Below, one piece after another: positions 7,769-16,069 of a stretch of DNA of 64,000 bases. The stretch is from MA-ANB-1 sp965216445. Its GTDB lineage: Bacteria > Actinomycetota > Acidimicrobiia > Spongiisociales > ZC4RG35. Position 1 is the stretch's first letter; each line of letters opens with the position of its first letter. The notes beneath the pieces are model-generated. The model was not told the DNA's origin and searched no databases. It saw nothing but the letters and a program-made list of their open reading frames with translations. The DNA is taken from NCBI GenBank assembly GCA_965216445.1, contig OZ244166.1, positions 620,001-684,000 of the forward strand, in the 5' to 3' direction. Made by a program: the position numbers and the translations under genes.

Positions 7769-9945
7769 TTAGCCGGCTGGTCCGTGCACCACGATGTTGT
7801 CGATGTAGGGGAGTAGCTCGTTCGGTATGTAATATGCCAGCCCTTCACCAACTGGGTGGATCTCGTCGACGAGGCCCAATAAGGCCGGCGGTAGGCATCC
7901 CGATGTAATGCAATACTCCCCACTCATCGCGTCGGTCTTATTCGCAAGGGCAGCAAATTCATCTGCTTGGTCGATTGTCGGGAAAAAGAACTTGCCATTC
8001 AGGCCCTCAGCGGATCGGTAGGTCCCCGACCCGACGATATCCTCAAGCTCCTCGGGGCCCACCGCTCGGAATATCTCGACGGTGTTGTCATGGAGGAGTT
8101 CGTCTCCGGGTCCTTTGAATAGTTTTCCGAGCCATTCGCCGGCTGTTTTGAAGAGTTTGCCTCCGACGATGGGTGTGAGGATTCCGAGTGCGGCGGCTCC
8201 GCTGTCTATTCCGGATCCTCGGCCTTGTGCTCCGTCTACTAGCGCGCCGATGTCTCCAGCGTCGGTGAACTCGAGGGCAGTAATCCACCAGGGGATGCCT
8301 TGATCTGCATAGGTGGGCGTCGAAAGCGGCTTTGGAGGGTTGGGTGGGGTCGAAGTGGACACCAAATGAATAGCACCCTCCGTAGTAGCAGGTGCCGATG
8401 TGGAATGGCTGGCCGGTCGCAACGTCCGTTCGCGCTTGTTGGACGAACACGGTTTCTTCTGCCTTCTCCGACGCGGTGGTGGTCTTTTTGATGGTTTGGG
8501 TCATGAACGCGGTTTCGACGTCGACCGTGTTGGAACTGGAATTGGACGAACTAGACGAACTGGACGATGTGCTGCTGCTGGTGGTGGTTCCTCCGTACCA
8601 TTGTCCGTCGGCGATGAAGGTGGAGGCGTGTCCGTCTGGATCCCAGAAGCTGTGGGGGTTGGCCCAGGCGTAGGTGTACCGGTTGAGGGAGATGGGTGTG
8701 GTGAGTTCTCCGAATACGGTGTCTCGACTGAGGAAGTTGGCGGTGGTTGCTTCGTACCATCTGGCTCCCATCCACACATGCCCTGTGGTGGGGTCGGTCC
8801 AGTCTCCTTGGTATCCGACTTGGGGGTTGAAGGTGCCGGTGGTTCCGAGGGGGTCTCCGTAGGGGTCGTAGACCACAGTGTCCGACACGGTCCCGGTGGG
8901 GTTGTGCAGATGGGTGAGGTCGCCGTGGCGGTCCGCACCTACCAGAAGGCTGGTGGTGCCGTTGCTGATTCCGATGAGTCGTCCTCCCGGGCTGCGGGAG
9001 TAGGTGTTGGTCGAATCCGACGTGGGGTCGAGGTTGGTGCCTTGGTATGTGAAGCTGTCGGCTCCTCGACTAGAAACGCGGTCTAGTCCGTCGTAGGAGT
9101 AGGAGACGGCGTCGACTGTGGACAACCGTCCGAACGGGTCGAAGTCGTAGGCGACAGGAGATGTGCCGTCGTCAATCTCCGACAGGGTGCCTCTTGGGGT
9201 GTGGGTGTAGTCGCCTTCGGGACCGGTGACAAACCGGTTCCGTTGGTCGTAAGTCCAATTGTCGGATCCGGCTTCCAACCGGTTCCCGGCAGCGTCCCAT
9301 TCATAGTCGACAGTCGTCGAGTCGTGGGTCCATGAGTTGAGGCGGCCCGCATGGTCGTAGGTGTAGGAGTGGAGCCCAGCGTCAGAATTGCCGGGGAGGG
9401 TGATGGTCTTCGACACCAGGTTCCCGTCGGCGTCGTAACCGTAGACGTAGCCAGCTGTGGTTGCCGGGGTGGTGTCGGTCAGAGTGTCTGTGGTTAGGCG
9501 TCCCTGGTTGTCGTAGGTGAACGAACGGGTAGCTCCAGACGGGCCGTAGTCGATACTGGTGAGCTGGGAGGCGTCATCCCAGGTGTAATCGAGGGTGGTC
9601 CCCGTCAAAGGTTCGACCAGTGTGTCCAACTCTGAACGAGCAGTCCACGTAAAGGAATGGGTGCCTGCTGCGTCGACCCGTTGGGTTAGCCGCCCCGCCG
9701 TGTCGTAGGCGAACGTGACCACACCAGCACCACCAGTTTGTGAGGTGACCAGGTTGCGGTCGTCGTATTCGAAGCTGATCGTCGATGTCGGATGCGACAC
9801 CATGGTGTTGTTCCCAACCAGGTCATAACCCAGAGCCCGCGAGGAGGTTCCGTCACCAGTTTTGACCGCGTCTAACCCTTTGTAGGAGCACGAAAGGCGT
9901 CACCCTGGTGAGCAGACCGAACGGCTGGAAAATCGTTCACTATTC
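7769..9945 (-). pseudogene. Rhs/YD-repeat tip 2, longest core fragment, with frameshifts
   Basis: This module holds the longest Rhs core in the array: at least ten YD-type repeats (FEYDDRNLVT, YTYDHAGRLNSW, YSYDGLDRV and others), the FWDPDGHAST junction, a Ser linker and VETAFMTQTIKKT. The main frame runs 9803-8088. Similarity reaches back to about 9940 (PFGLLTRVT, then SYKGLDAV) across one frame change near 9895. A second frame change near 8300-8345 separates the core from the C-terminal domain, which lies in the frame ending at 7769. That domain carries a Gly/Ala-rich pre-toxin segment (GILTPIVGGKLFKTAG) and ends in a domain starting EIFRAVGPEELEDIVGSG, with a later FFFPTIDQADEFAALAN. It resembles ADP-ribosyltransferase-like Rhs tips, a tentative call. 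As sequenced, core and toxin cannot be made as one chain. Confidence 0.65.
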
Positions 9946-9981
9946 AGTCGAGCCGTGCGGCGCCAGCTCGTTCACATGGGA

Positions 9982-10359
9982 TCAGGTGGGATCGACCACC
10001 ACTCCAACTTCGGACGCCTCGACGGAGGAGTCTGCGAATATCGAGATGGTGCGGCGACCCGCCTCGACTTCGATGTTGAGCCAATTCGCCTTAGTGACGT
10101 CGCTTATACATATAGTTCCGGTGGGTACATCTATTTCACCCGCAAAGACCAACGAACCGGAGCCATCGTCGCCGCCGAGCCAGGCCCTTACCCGTACTTC
10201 TCCCTCCTGGCGGTGAAGGGCGCGCATGACGATAGAGGATCGGGAAGTCGTGACCTGGTCGTCCGCGGACTCCCACGGTGGCAATTCGCCAATGTCTTCG
10301 ATGTCAGCGATCACGAGAATGCCGTACTCGAGGCCCACGTTCATCTCTCCGACCAGCAC
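9982..10359 (-). CDS. Candidate immunity protein of Rhs tip 1
   Basis: 125 residues from a GTG at 10359, 12 bases after the stop of tip 1, with GAGAGG in the right place for ribosome binding. The protein is acidic and appears beta-rich (VRVRAWLGGDDGSGSLVFAG, IEVEAGRRTISIFAD), without membrane segments. I recognise no family. The soluble nature fits a cytoplasmic nuclease toxin, which is what the C-terminal domain of tip 1 resembles. The immunity role rests on position and is inferred. Confidence 0.55.
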   Translation of the reverse strand: MLVGEMNVGLEYGILVIADIEDIGELPPWESADDQVTTSRSSIVMRALHRQEGEVRVRAWLGGDDGSGSLVFAGEIDVPTGTICISDVTKANWLNIEVEAGRRTISIFADSSVEASEVGVVVDPT

Positions 10360-10371
10360 CAGTCCATCCTC

Positions 10372-11919
10372 TCACCCGGCTGGGCCTGGGGGCCATAGCC
10401 CTTTCCTAATTAGGTTCAGAATCCACAGGCCCTGCTCATTGCTGCAACCAAGGCATTGCGGGTACAACACCTGTGGCGTGCCGGATGGTACACCACTGGA
10501 TATCGGCTGGTGATCACCCACCCAATTGCCGCTCTTTGTGCCAGGGGCGGTGGCTCCGCAGGAGTGGCACCCGTAAGACTCACCCAAGGCATTGACCGTA
10601 CCGCGTTCTGATGCCGTGATTTTCCCTGGGGCACTTGCTGGTGTGGATCCCTGCGCCCAGGGTCCGGGCCTGAGTAGATCGTCTCCTGTGGCTGGAACCT
10701 TTTCGGGTGGTCCTTTGAGGGCTTCTGCTTGGAAGGTGCGGAGGCCGATGCCTTCCATTTGGGCGAGTTTGTATCCGAGCCATTGGTTTGCCCCTTTGAT
10801 GGCGGCGGTGCCGAGGGTTGCGACCATGGCGAGGTTGGTGAGGTATTCGCCTTCTGAGGTGTAGACGGCGTCTCCTCTTTGAATCATCTGCCCGTTTTCG
10901 AGGGCTTGGTCGATGATTTGTAGGGCGTCTCGGTAGAGGCGTCGTCCTTGGTCGTTGCTGTTGGCTGAGGCGTATGCGTATTCGCGGGCTGAGGTGATGT
11001 TCCTTCGTAGTTCGTCTAATACTTCGACGACTGCCCACTCATAGGGGGTGAACCCGAGGTATCCGGAGGTGAGATGAACCGGGTTCTGTCGGGTACTTTG
11101 CACCACTTGGGTTTCGACCGTCTTTTCTGAGGCTGTGGTGGTCTCCTTCACTGTTTGGGTCATGAACGCGGTTTCGACATCGAACGTGTTCGAACTGGAA
11201 CTGGACGAACTCGACGAACTCGATGAGCTCGAAGAGCTTGAGGTTGCGTCTCCGTACCAGATGCCGTCGGCGACGAAGGTGTATTGGCCGTTTGGGTCCC
11301 AGTAGTTGTTGGGGTTGGCCCAGGCGTAGGTGTACCGGTTCAACGAGATCGGAGTTCGAAGTTCTCCGAACACGGTGTCCCGGGAGAGGAAGGATGCTGA
11401 GCTTGCTTCGTACCAGCGTGCTCCCATCCACACATGGCCTGTGGTGGGGTCGGTCCAGTCACCTTGATAGCCGACCTGATGTGAGAAGGTGCCGGTAGAA
11501 GCCAGTGGGTCACCGTAGGGGTCGTAGACCACAGTGTCAGACACGGTCCCGGTTGGAGTGTGGAGGTGGGTGAGGTCGCCATGACGGTCAGCGCCGACGA
11601 GAAGGTTGGTGGTGCCGTCGGTGATTCCGACTAGGCGTCCTGCGGGGCTGCGGGAGTAGGTGTGGGTCGAATCTGAGGTGGGGTCGCGACTGGTGCCTTG
11701 GTAGGTGAACGCATCTGACCCTCGGGTAGAAACCCGGTCCAACCCGTCGTAGACATACGACACTGCGTCAACGGTGGTGAGACGTCCGAACGGGTCGGAA
11801 TTGTAGACAACTGGGGTTTGCCCGTCGTCAATCTCCGACAGGGTGCCTCTTGGGGTGTGGGTGTAATCACCTTCGGGACCAGCAACCAGCCGGTTGCCGA
11901 AATGGGCTGCGTCTGCCCG
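10372..11919 (-). CDS. Rhs/YD-repeat tip 1 with putative zinc-binding nuclease domain
   Basis: The frame opens directly after the TAA of an immunity-gene remnant (11920-11922) and runs to 10372; the first practical initiator is a GTG at 11763. It holds Rhs core, a YWDPNGQYT junction, a long poly-Ser linker and VETAFMTQTVKET. A helical pre-toxin region follows (EWAVVEVLDELRRN and an Ala-rich stretch). The last 60 residues have YGCHSCGA, a WVGDHQPIS motif and LYPQCLGCSNEQG. Two CxxC pairs around a DHQP core look like an HNH/treble-clef-type nuclease, as in other Rhs tips. I have no database support, so the activity is an inference. It is intact from core to stop and followed at 12 bases by a soluble candidate immunity gene. 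Confidence 0.7.
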   Translation of the reverse strand, partial: RADAAHFGNRLVAGPEGDYTHTPRGTLSEIDDGQTPVVYNSDPFGRLTTVDAVSYVYDGLDRVSTRGSDAFTYQGTSRDPTSDSTHTYSRSPAGRLVGITDGTTNLLVGADRHGDLTHLHTPTGTVSDTVVYDPYGDPLASTGTFSHQVGYQGDWTDPTTGHVWMGARWYEASSASFLSRDTVFGELRTPISLNRYTYAWANPNNYWDPNGQYTFVADGIWYGDATSSSSSSSSSSSSSSSSSNTFDVETAFMTQTVKETTTASEKTVETQVVQSTRQNPVHLTSGYLGFTPYEWAVVEVLDELRRNITSAREYAYASANSNDQGRRLYRDALQIIDQALENGQMIQRGDAVYTSEGEYLTNLAMVATLGTAAIKGANQWLGYKLAQMEGIGLRTFQAEALKGPPEKVPATGDDLLRPGPWAQGSTPASAPGKITASERGTVNALGESYGCHSCGATAPGTKSGNWVGDHQPISSGVPSGTPQVLYPQCLGCSNEQGLWILNLIRKGLWPPGPAG

Positions 11920-12051
11920 TTAGAGGTAGTCGACGACAAAGATCAGCAAAGTGAGGACAATAATCCCAACTGAGACTCCGATAGCGATCCGCCGCCGCCT
12001 TGGGCGTTCGTCCGGAGAGGTGCCCCACAACTCCTCGGCGACCGATTCGAC
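11920..12051 (-). pseudogene. Tail of a membrane immunity gene fused into the rhs start
   Basis: A 43-codon frame without a start codon: acidic segment, RPRRRR, then one strong hydrophobic helix (IAIGVSVGIIVLTLLIFVV) and a stop at 11920. Upstream it meets the truncated signal-peptide fragment of rhs; downstream Rhs tip 1 starts at the very next codon in the same frame. Its size, membrane helix and position match the C-terminal end of the small immunity genes elsewhere in the array. It is best read as the remnant left by a deletion that removed the rest of this gene, its toxin tip and the Rhs core. Confidence 0.5.
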
Positions 12052-12257
12052 TCAATAGTCGGAGTCTCATCGCCAACAAAGGACCAACCAGACTCCCACG
12101 GGTCATTGTCCACGCCTGAAAAGTCATATGAATAGGTGACGTCTGGAGGGTCAGCCACAACCGGCAGAACAGGAACAAGTGTGGCAACAAGACCAACGGC
12201 CAACAGGAGGGAAACGTAACGACGTCTCCGGCCGACCGTCAAAAGCGCATGGGACAT
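11943..12257 (-). pseudogene. N-terminal signal-peptide fragment of a full-length rhs gene
   Basis: ATG at 12257 opens a classical secretion signal (TVGRRRRYVSLLLAVGLVATL, cleavage expected after about residue 36), followed by DVTYSYDFSGVDNDPWESGW, a plausible start of an exported passenger. Useful sequence ends near 12060, where the frame enters unrelated DNA that in another frame encodes the tail of a membrane protein. No Rhs repeats follow in frame. It is the only secretion signal in the array, so the parental rhs has probably been cut down by deletion. The full reading to the stop at 11943 is 104 residues. Confidence 0.6.
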
Positions 12258-12394
12258 ACCCCTCCACGCCTCCGAACCCGGACCCCCAAGCCAACGAATC
12301 TCGTCAGCCGATCAACACCGTACGCATTGGATCGCGCAGCACAAGACCCAATTAGTGAGGAATTTCGCGATCTCGGCTGACGTCTACTCGCGGC

Positions 12395-12650
12395 GGGAGC
12401 GTTCCCGTCCGTGGCCTCCTCAGGCAGCGCTCAACTTGTGGAGTCTCAGTCCCCTTCCGACCCGGGCCTTTGGCCCGGCCCACCTTCCCCATGCGACTCC
12501 GTCTTTGGGGAAGGAGCCGCCATTTCGTTCCTGGTGGCGGACCATGCGGCTTCGTCTTTGGGGAAGGAGCCGCCCTCGACTGCACCGTTCGGCTTCGTCT
12601 TTAGAGGAGGAGCGTCGCTCCGCTCCTAGGCCTCGGAGGGGTGCTCGCTG
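12395..12650. repeat. G+C-rich hairpin repeats between the rhs locus and the GNAT gene
   Basis: The stretch 12258-12625 has no gene. It contains the phrase GTGGAGTCTCAGTCC, also seen at 23047 and 23221, and repeated units of the type CCCCATGCGACTCCGTCTTT followed by GGGGAAGGAGCCGCC. Short arms (TCCCC/GGGGA) flank a loop with GACTCCGTCTTT. The design matches the repeats at 22.7-24.4 kb and 58.7-59.2 kb, so this is a member of the same dispersed family. The end of the GNAT gene runs into it. Confidence 0.6.
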
Positions 12651-13228
12651 GACCGGTCGCCTCGGCGGAGGGTCGTGTATTCCCTGCTCAGGAGTGACCA
12701 AAGGGAGTGGTCGACCCAGTTGCCCCTGATCAACAACTCCTCCCGGAGAATGCCTTCTTTGGTGAAACCCAGCTTCTCGGCAACCCGGTTGGAGGCGTCG
12801 TTGCCGACGGCGATACGCATGATCACCTTGTGATACTTCAAGGTCCCGAACGCCTCTCCGAGAATTGCCTCGGCCGCCTCCGTGCAAATCCCATTGGACG
12901 TTTCGTCGCTTCGGACCCAGTACCCGATTTCGGCGCTCTTCCCCAGTTTCGACACGGTCCACATTGATAGGTTCCCGACATGGCGGTCGGGTTCGGCCTT
13001 GAACCGGATGGTGTAATCCCAGGCACGCTCCTCTTTCCACGCTTGGAGAGAATCCCGAATAAAGGCAGTGGCGTCGCCGGACTGGTAGTTGGTTCTGGCC
13101 CAGGGCAGCCATTCGTTGAGGTCCGGCAGGGAGACCCTGATGGCGTCGTTGAGTGTGGCCGAGTCGCGACGGGTGAACCGCCTCAGGATCAGTCTTTCGG
13201 TTTCCAGTTTGGCCGCAGGCACGGACAC
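12626..13228 (-). CDS. GNAT acetyltransferase, RimJ/RimL type
   Basis: 200 residues. It starts like ribosomal-protein N-acetyltransferases (LETERLILRRFTRRDSATLN) and holds the GNAT core: IGYWVRSDETSNGICTEA (acetyl-CoA loop region) and HKVIMRIAVGNDASNRVAEKLGF. Family members acetylate protein N-termini or small molecules in the cytoplasm; the substrate cannot be predicted. The C-terminal tail (RRGDRSSEHPSEA) is encoded in the adjacent repeat region and may be an add-on. It is divergent from the Nudix gene that starts 31 bases away. Confidence 0.85.
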   Translation of the reverse strand: MSVPAAKLETERLILRRFTRRDSATLNDAIRVSLPDLNEWLPWARTNYQSGDATAFIRDSLQAWKEERAWDYTIRFKAEPDRHVGNLSMWTVSKLGKSAEIGYWVRSDETSNGICTEAAEAILGEAFGTLKYHKVIMRIAVGNDASNRVAEKLGFTKEGILREELLIRGNWVDHSLWSLLSREYTTLRRGDRSSEHPSEA

Positions 13229-13259
13229 AGCCTATCCGGCGTCGTAACCTGACTCACCC

Positions 13260-13787
13260 ATGTGGAATGAACTTCATCACATCGCGTCCGCCCCCGACCC
13301 TGGCGACAAGGCTACGGCTGCGGTGCTGGTCCCCCTCTACGAGGACGACGAGGGCGATGTTCGCGTCATATTGACCAAACGTCCTGACACGATGCCAACG
13401 CATGCTGGACACATCTCTTTCCCAGGTGGTCGACCAGAGGATGGCGACGACGGACCGGTGGGAACCGCGCTGCGTGAGGCCCATGAAGAAGTAGGAATCG
13501 ACGAGGACCAGGCCACCGTCCTTGGGTTTTTGGAACCTATCGACACCGTGGAGTTCACGCTGATGGTGATACCGGTGGTGGCGCGTATTGAGACACCGCT
13601 CAATCTGGTTCCGTCCGAGCGCGAGGTGGCGCGGATCTACCAACCACGGTTGGCCGATCTGGCTGATCCTGGCCAATGGGCCTACGTGCCTTGGGAGGCA
13701 TGGAAGGCTTGGTACTACGATCTGGGGAGCGACACGCTGTGGGGAGCGACCGCTCATATGGTGCGGCTCCTCGTCGGCTTGAGCTGA
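13260..13787 (+). CDS. Nudix hydrolase, CoA pyrophosphatase (NudL-like)
   Basis: 175 residues. The Nudix box is visible as GGRPEDGDDGPVGTALREAH followed by EEVG (about residues 57-80), preceded by the HAGHISFPGG signature typical of the YeaB/NudL group that cleaves coenzyme A to 4'-phosphopantetheine and 3',5'-ADP. Metal-binding glutamates of the REXXEE core are present. No strong ribosome binding site precedes the ATG, so the transcript may be leaderless. It lies alone between the divergent GNAT gene and the LCP gene. Confidence 0.85.
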   Translation: MWNELHHIASAPDPGDKATAAVLVPLYEDDEGDVRVILTKRPDTMPTHAGHISFPGGRPEDGDDGPVGTALREAHEEVGIDEDQATVLGFLEPIDTVEFTLMVIPVVARIETPLNLVPSEREVARIYQPRLADLADPGQWAYVPWEAWKAWYYDLGSDTLWGATAHMVRLLVGLS

Positions 13788-13866
13788 TTCAAGAAAGGGA
13801 ACCGTTCTGCCGAATCGTGTTGACCGTCGTTTCCCTTAGAATTGTTTTCTGCGTGGTGAAGATTCC

Positions 13867-14925
13867 TTGAACCGCAAACGCATCCTCCTTGTTGGTGCCA
13901 CCGTCCTTGTCCTGGTGTTCGGGCTGGGGCTCTACTTGACCGCGTCCACATGGGGAGATGTTCAGCGGGTCACCATCGATCGGCCCATGGCCGCCGGTGA
14001 AGACGAGGTCGAAACAAATACAGAGTCTGTGGAACTCGTTGACGAGGAGGGAGTCGAGATAACTCTCCCACCTTCTGGCGACGGTCTCGACGTTCAGTTG
14101 ATCGTGGGTTCAGACTCTCGGGAGAATCTCGAGGACACCGAAGGTTTTGGTGAGTTCGGCGGGCAGCGAGCAGACGTGATCATGGTCCTGATTCGTGACC
14201 GCGAAGCTGGGGGACAGCCGGCCATCCTCTCTATCCCGCGAGACCTCTGGGTCGAGAGAGTGTGTGGCGAAGGATCACAACGCATCAACGACGCCCTCCA
14301 AGGTTGTGCTTCGATGAACGGACCCACGGCGTTAGTCCAGACCGTGGAGAATCTCATCGGTATACCTATCGACCACTTCGCCATGGTCGATCTGGCAGGC
14401 TTCCAGGAGTCGGTAGACGCCATCGGTGGCTACGAGATTTGTGTCGAGAACCCTGTCCGTGATTCCCGTGCCGGTCTCAGTCTTCCCGGAGGCTGCACCC
14501 ACGCCGACGGTGAGCAGACTCTGGCCTGGCTCCGGTCCCGCCACACCCAGGAGCTGACCGAGGATGGTTGGAAGACGATGGCTGGAGTCTCGGATCTCGC
14601 TCGAAACGCACGGCAGAGGGAGTTCCTTGTCAGCATGATGAGCCGGGTCGCTGATTTCTCCAACCCTCAGGACATCATCGGGATCGCCCAATCCGTAGCT
14701 CCCTATATCACGGTTGATGCCGACCTGTCGTTGATGGACGCCGTCGGACTAGCAACGACGCTGCGCGGGATCGGAAGCGACTCGGTTGTGGAGTTGGAAC
14801 TGCAGGTGGCTGACCATGTGGCCGAGAACGGTGCTTCGGTGCTTCTGGCTGTCATCGACCCTGCCCAGGTGGTTGCAGACTTCCTGGCGCCGGCGACAGC
14901 CGAAGGTGGCTCAGGCGACACCTAA
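13867..14925 (+). CDS. LytR-CpsA-Psr family cell-wall glycopolymer ligase
   Basis: 352 residues from a TTG. One N-terminal membrane helix (about residues 5-25) anchors an extracytoplasmic LCP domain. Visible motifs are LIVGSDSRE, GGQRADVIMVLI, ILSIPRDLWV and INDALQGC, covering the Arg/Asp residues that bind the polyprenyl-pyrophosphate donor. LCP enzymes attach teichoic-acid-like or arabinogalactan polymers to peptidoglycan. A short linker of about 50 acidic residues separates the helix from the domain. The next gene starts at the base after its stop, suggesting one transcript. Confidence 0.9.
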   Translation: MNRKRILLVGATVLVLVFGLGLYLTASTWGDVQRVTIDRPMAAGEDEVETNTESVELVDEEGVEITLPPSGDGLDVQLIVGSDSRENLEDTEGFGEFGGQRADVIMVLIRDREAGGQPAILSIPRDLWVERVCGEGSQRINDALQGCASMNGPTALVQTVENLIGIPIDHFAMVDLAGFQESVDAIGGYEICVENPVRDSRAGLSLPGGCTHADGEQTLAWLRSRHTQELTEDGWKTMAGVSDLARNARQREFLVSMMSRVADFSNPQDIIGIAQSVAPYITVDADLSLMDAVGLATTLRGIGSDSVVELELQVADHVAENGASVLLAVIDPAQVVADFLAPATAEGGSGDT

Positions 14926-15951
14926 GTGAATCGTCTGCCCCCAGGTCAGATCGAGACAAAGCGTTTTCCCGTCGTTGGGGAGAGAGGCCCGTCTTCAGAC
15001 CTGGCAGCTGCACCGGAAACCTGGACGCTTCATGTCGAAGGGCTGGCGTCAGACCCGATGACATTCGACCTTGCGACGTTGTCCAGTATTGCCACCGCCA
15101 GCATCACCTTCGACATCCACTGTGTCACTTCGTGGACGAGATTTGACTCCACCTTCACCGGAGTTCCTCTACGCCAGCTGGTTCCCTCCACCGCACTGCG
15201 GCCTGAGTCGAGATTCGTGTCGTTTACCTCATACAGCGAACGGGACCACCACACCTCGCTGCCGATGGATGTTGCGATGGAGCACTCATGGCTAGTTCAC
15301 AGTTTCGAGGGAAAACCGCTCGGGCTCGAGCACGGAGGTCCCGTCCGGGTCATCACACCGGGTCGGTATTTCTACAAGTCGCTGAAGTGGGTCCGCTCCA
15401 TTGAATTCCTGGAAGCGGATCGTTTGGGCTGGTGGGAAACGAACTCCTCCTATCACAACAACGCTGGTCCGGAAACGGGTAAGGAACGTTTCACTACGGG
15501 CTCGCTTGCTCCCGAACAGCTCCAGCGGTTCTTGACCGCCCCCAGGTACGACAAGTATCGGGGACGGGTCATGCTCGGTCTGGATCTTCGTGAGTGGCGG
15601 CCAGCGACCAACGAGTTGCAGAGACTCCACCTCAAGAACTGCGACCTGCGCGGAATCGATCTCAGTCGAGCCGACCTCGGTGGAGCCAACCTTTCGTTGA
15701 GCGATCTTCGCGGCGCAAATCTCAGCGGTGCAAGGCTCACGGGGTGCGATCTCGAAGGTGCCAACTTCGTCGGCGCCGATCTGAGCGGTGCCGACATATC
15801 CGATTCTGCGCTGTCGGCGACCCGGTTTTCTGATGGAGTCACCGGGGCAATCGTCGATGGGCTCAAAGCCGACAAGGTTTGGGGTCTGGTCGAAGAGCAA
15901 GAGGAGTATCTGCGGGCGATAGGCATTGCCGTCGACCGGTCGTCTGGGTAA
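14926..15951 (+). CDS. Molybdopterin-binding oxidoreductase domain fused to pentapeptide repeats
   Basis: 341 residues from a GTG directly abutting the LCP stop. Residues 30-165 match the sulfite oxidase/YedY-type molybdopterin domain, with the Mo-ligand cysteine in FDIHCVTSW and a YKSLKWV motif near its end. Residues about 230-300 form pentapeptide repeats (for example LHLKNCDLRGIDLSRADLGG), a right-handed beta-helix. No Tat or Sec signal is visible, so the protein is probably cytoplasmic, unlike YedY. The pentapeptide part may be a protein-interaction platform. I do not know this domain combination from a characterised enzyme. Confidence 0.8.
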   Translation: MNRLPPGQIETKRFPVVGERGPSSDLAAAPETWTLHVEGLASDPMTFDLATLSSIATASITFDIHCVTSWTRFDSTFTGVPLRQLVPSTALRPESRFVSFTSYSERDHHTSLPMDVAMEHSWLVHSFEGKPLGLEHGGPVRVITPGRYFYKSLKWVRSIEFLEADRLGWWETNSSYHNNAGPETGKERFTTGSLAPEQLQRFLTAPRYDKYRGRVMLGLDLREWRPATNELQRLHLKNCDLRGIDLSRADLGGANLSLSDLRGANLSGARLTGCDLEGANFVGADLSGADISDSALSATRFSDGVTGAIVDGLKADKVWGLVEEQEEYLRAIGIAVDRSSG

Positions 15952-16032
15952 CCTCAAATCGTGTTCGACACGACTCGTTGGTGGCGGCCTTCCCCCTAAG
16001 GTGTCCAGCGCGTCCGTATGACCGTCGGCGGC

Positions 16033-16050
16033 ACCGCCCCGGCGGTTTTT
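16033..16050 (+). terminator. Rho-independent terminator after the LCP/molybdopterin operon
   Basis: ACCGC/GCGGT arms around a CCCG loop, followed by five T residues, about 80 bases after the stop of the molybdopterin-domain gene and about 20 before trpS. Confidence 0.6.
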
Positions 16051-16069
16051 GTTTGTATTGAGGTAAGAA

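Noticed and set aside
9908..10398. Plus-strand frames opposite the tip 1 immunity gene
   Set aside because: The minus-strand gene has a ribosome binding site and fits the array layout; the plus-strand readings lack any recognisable motif.
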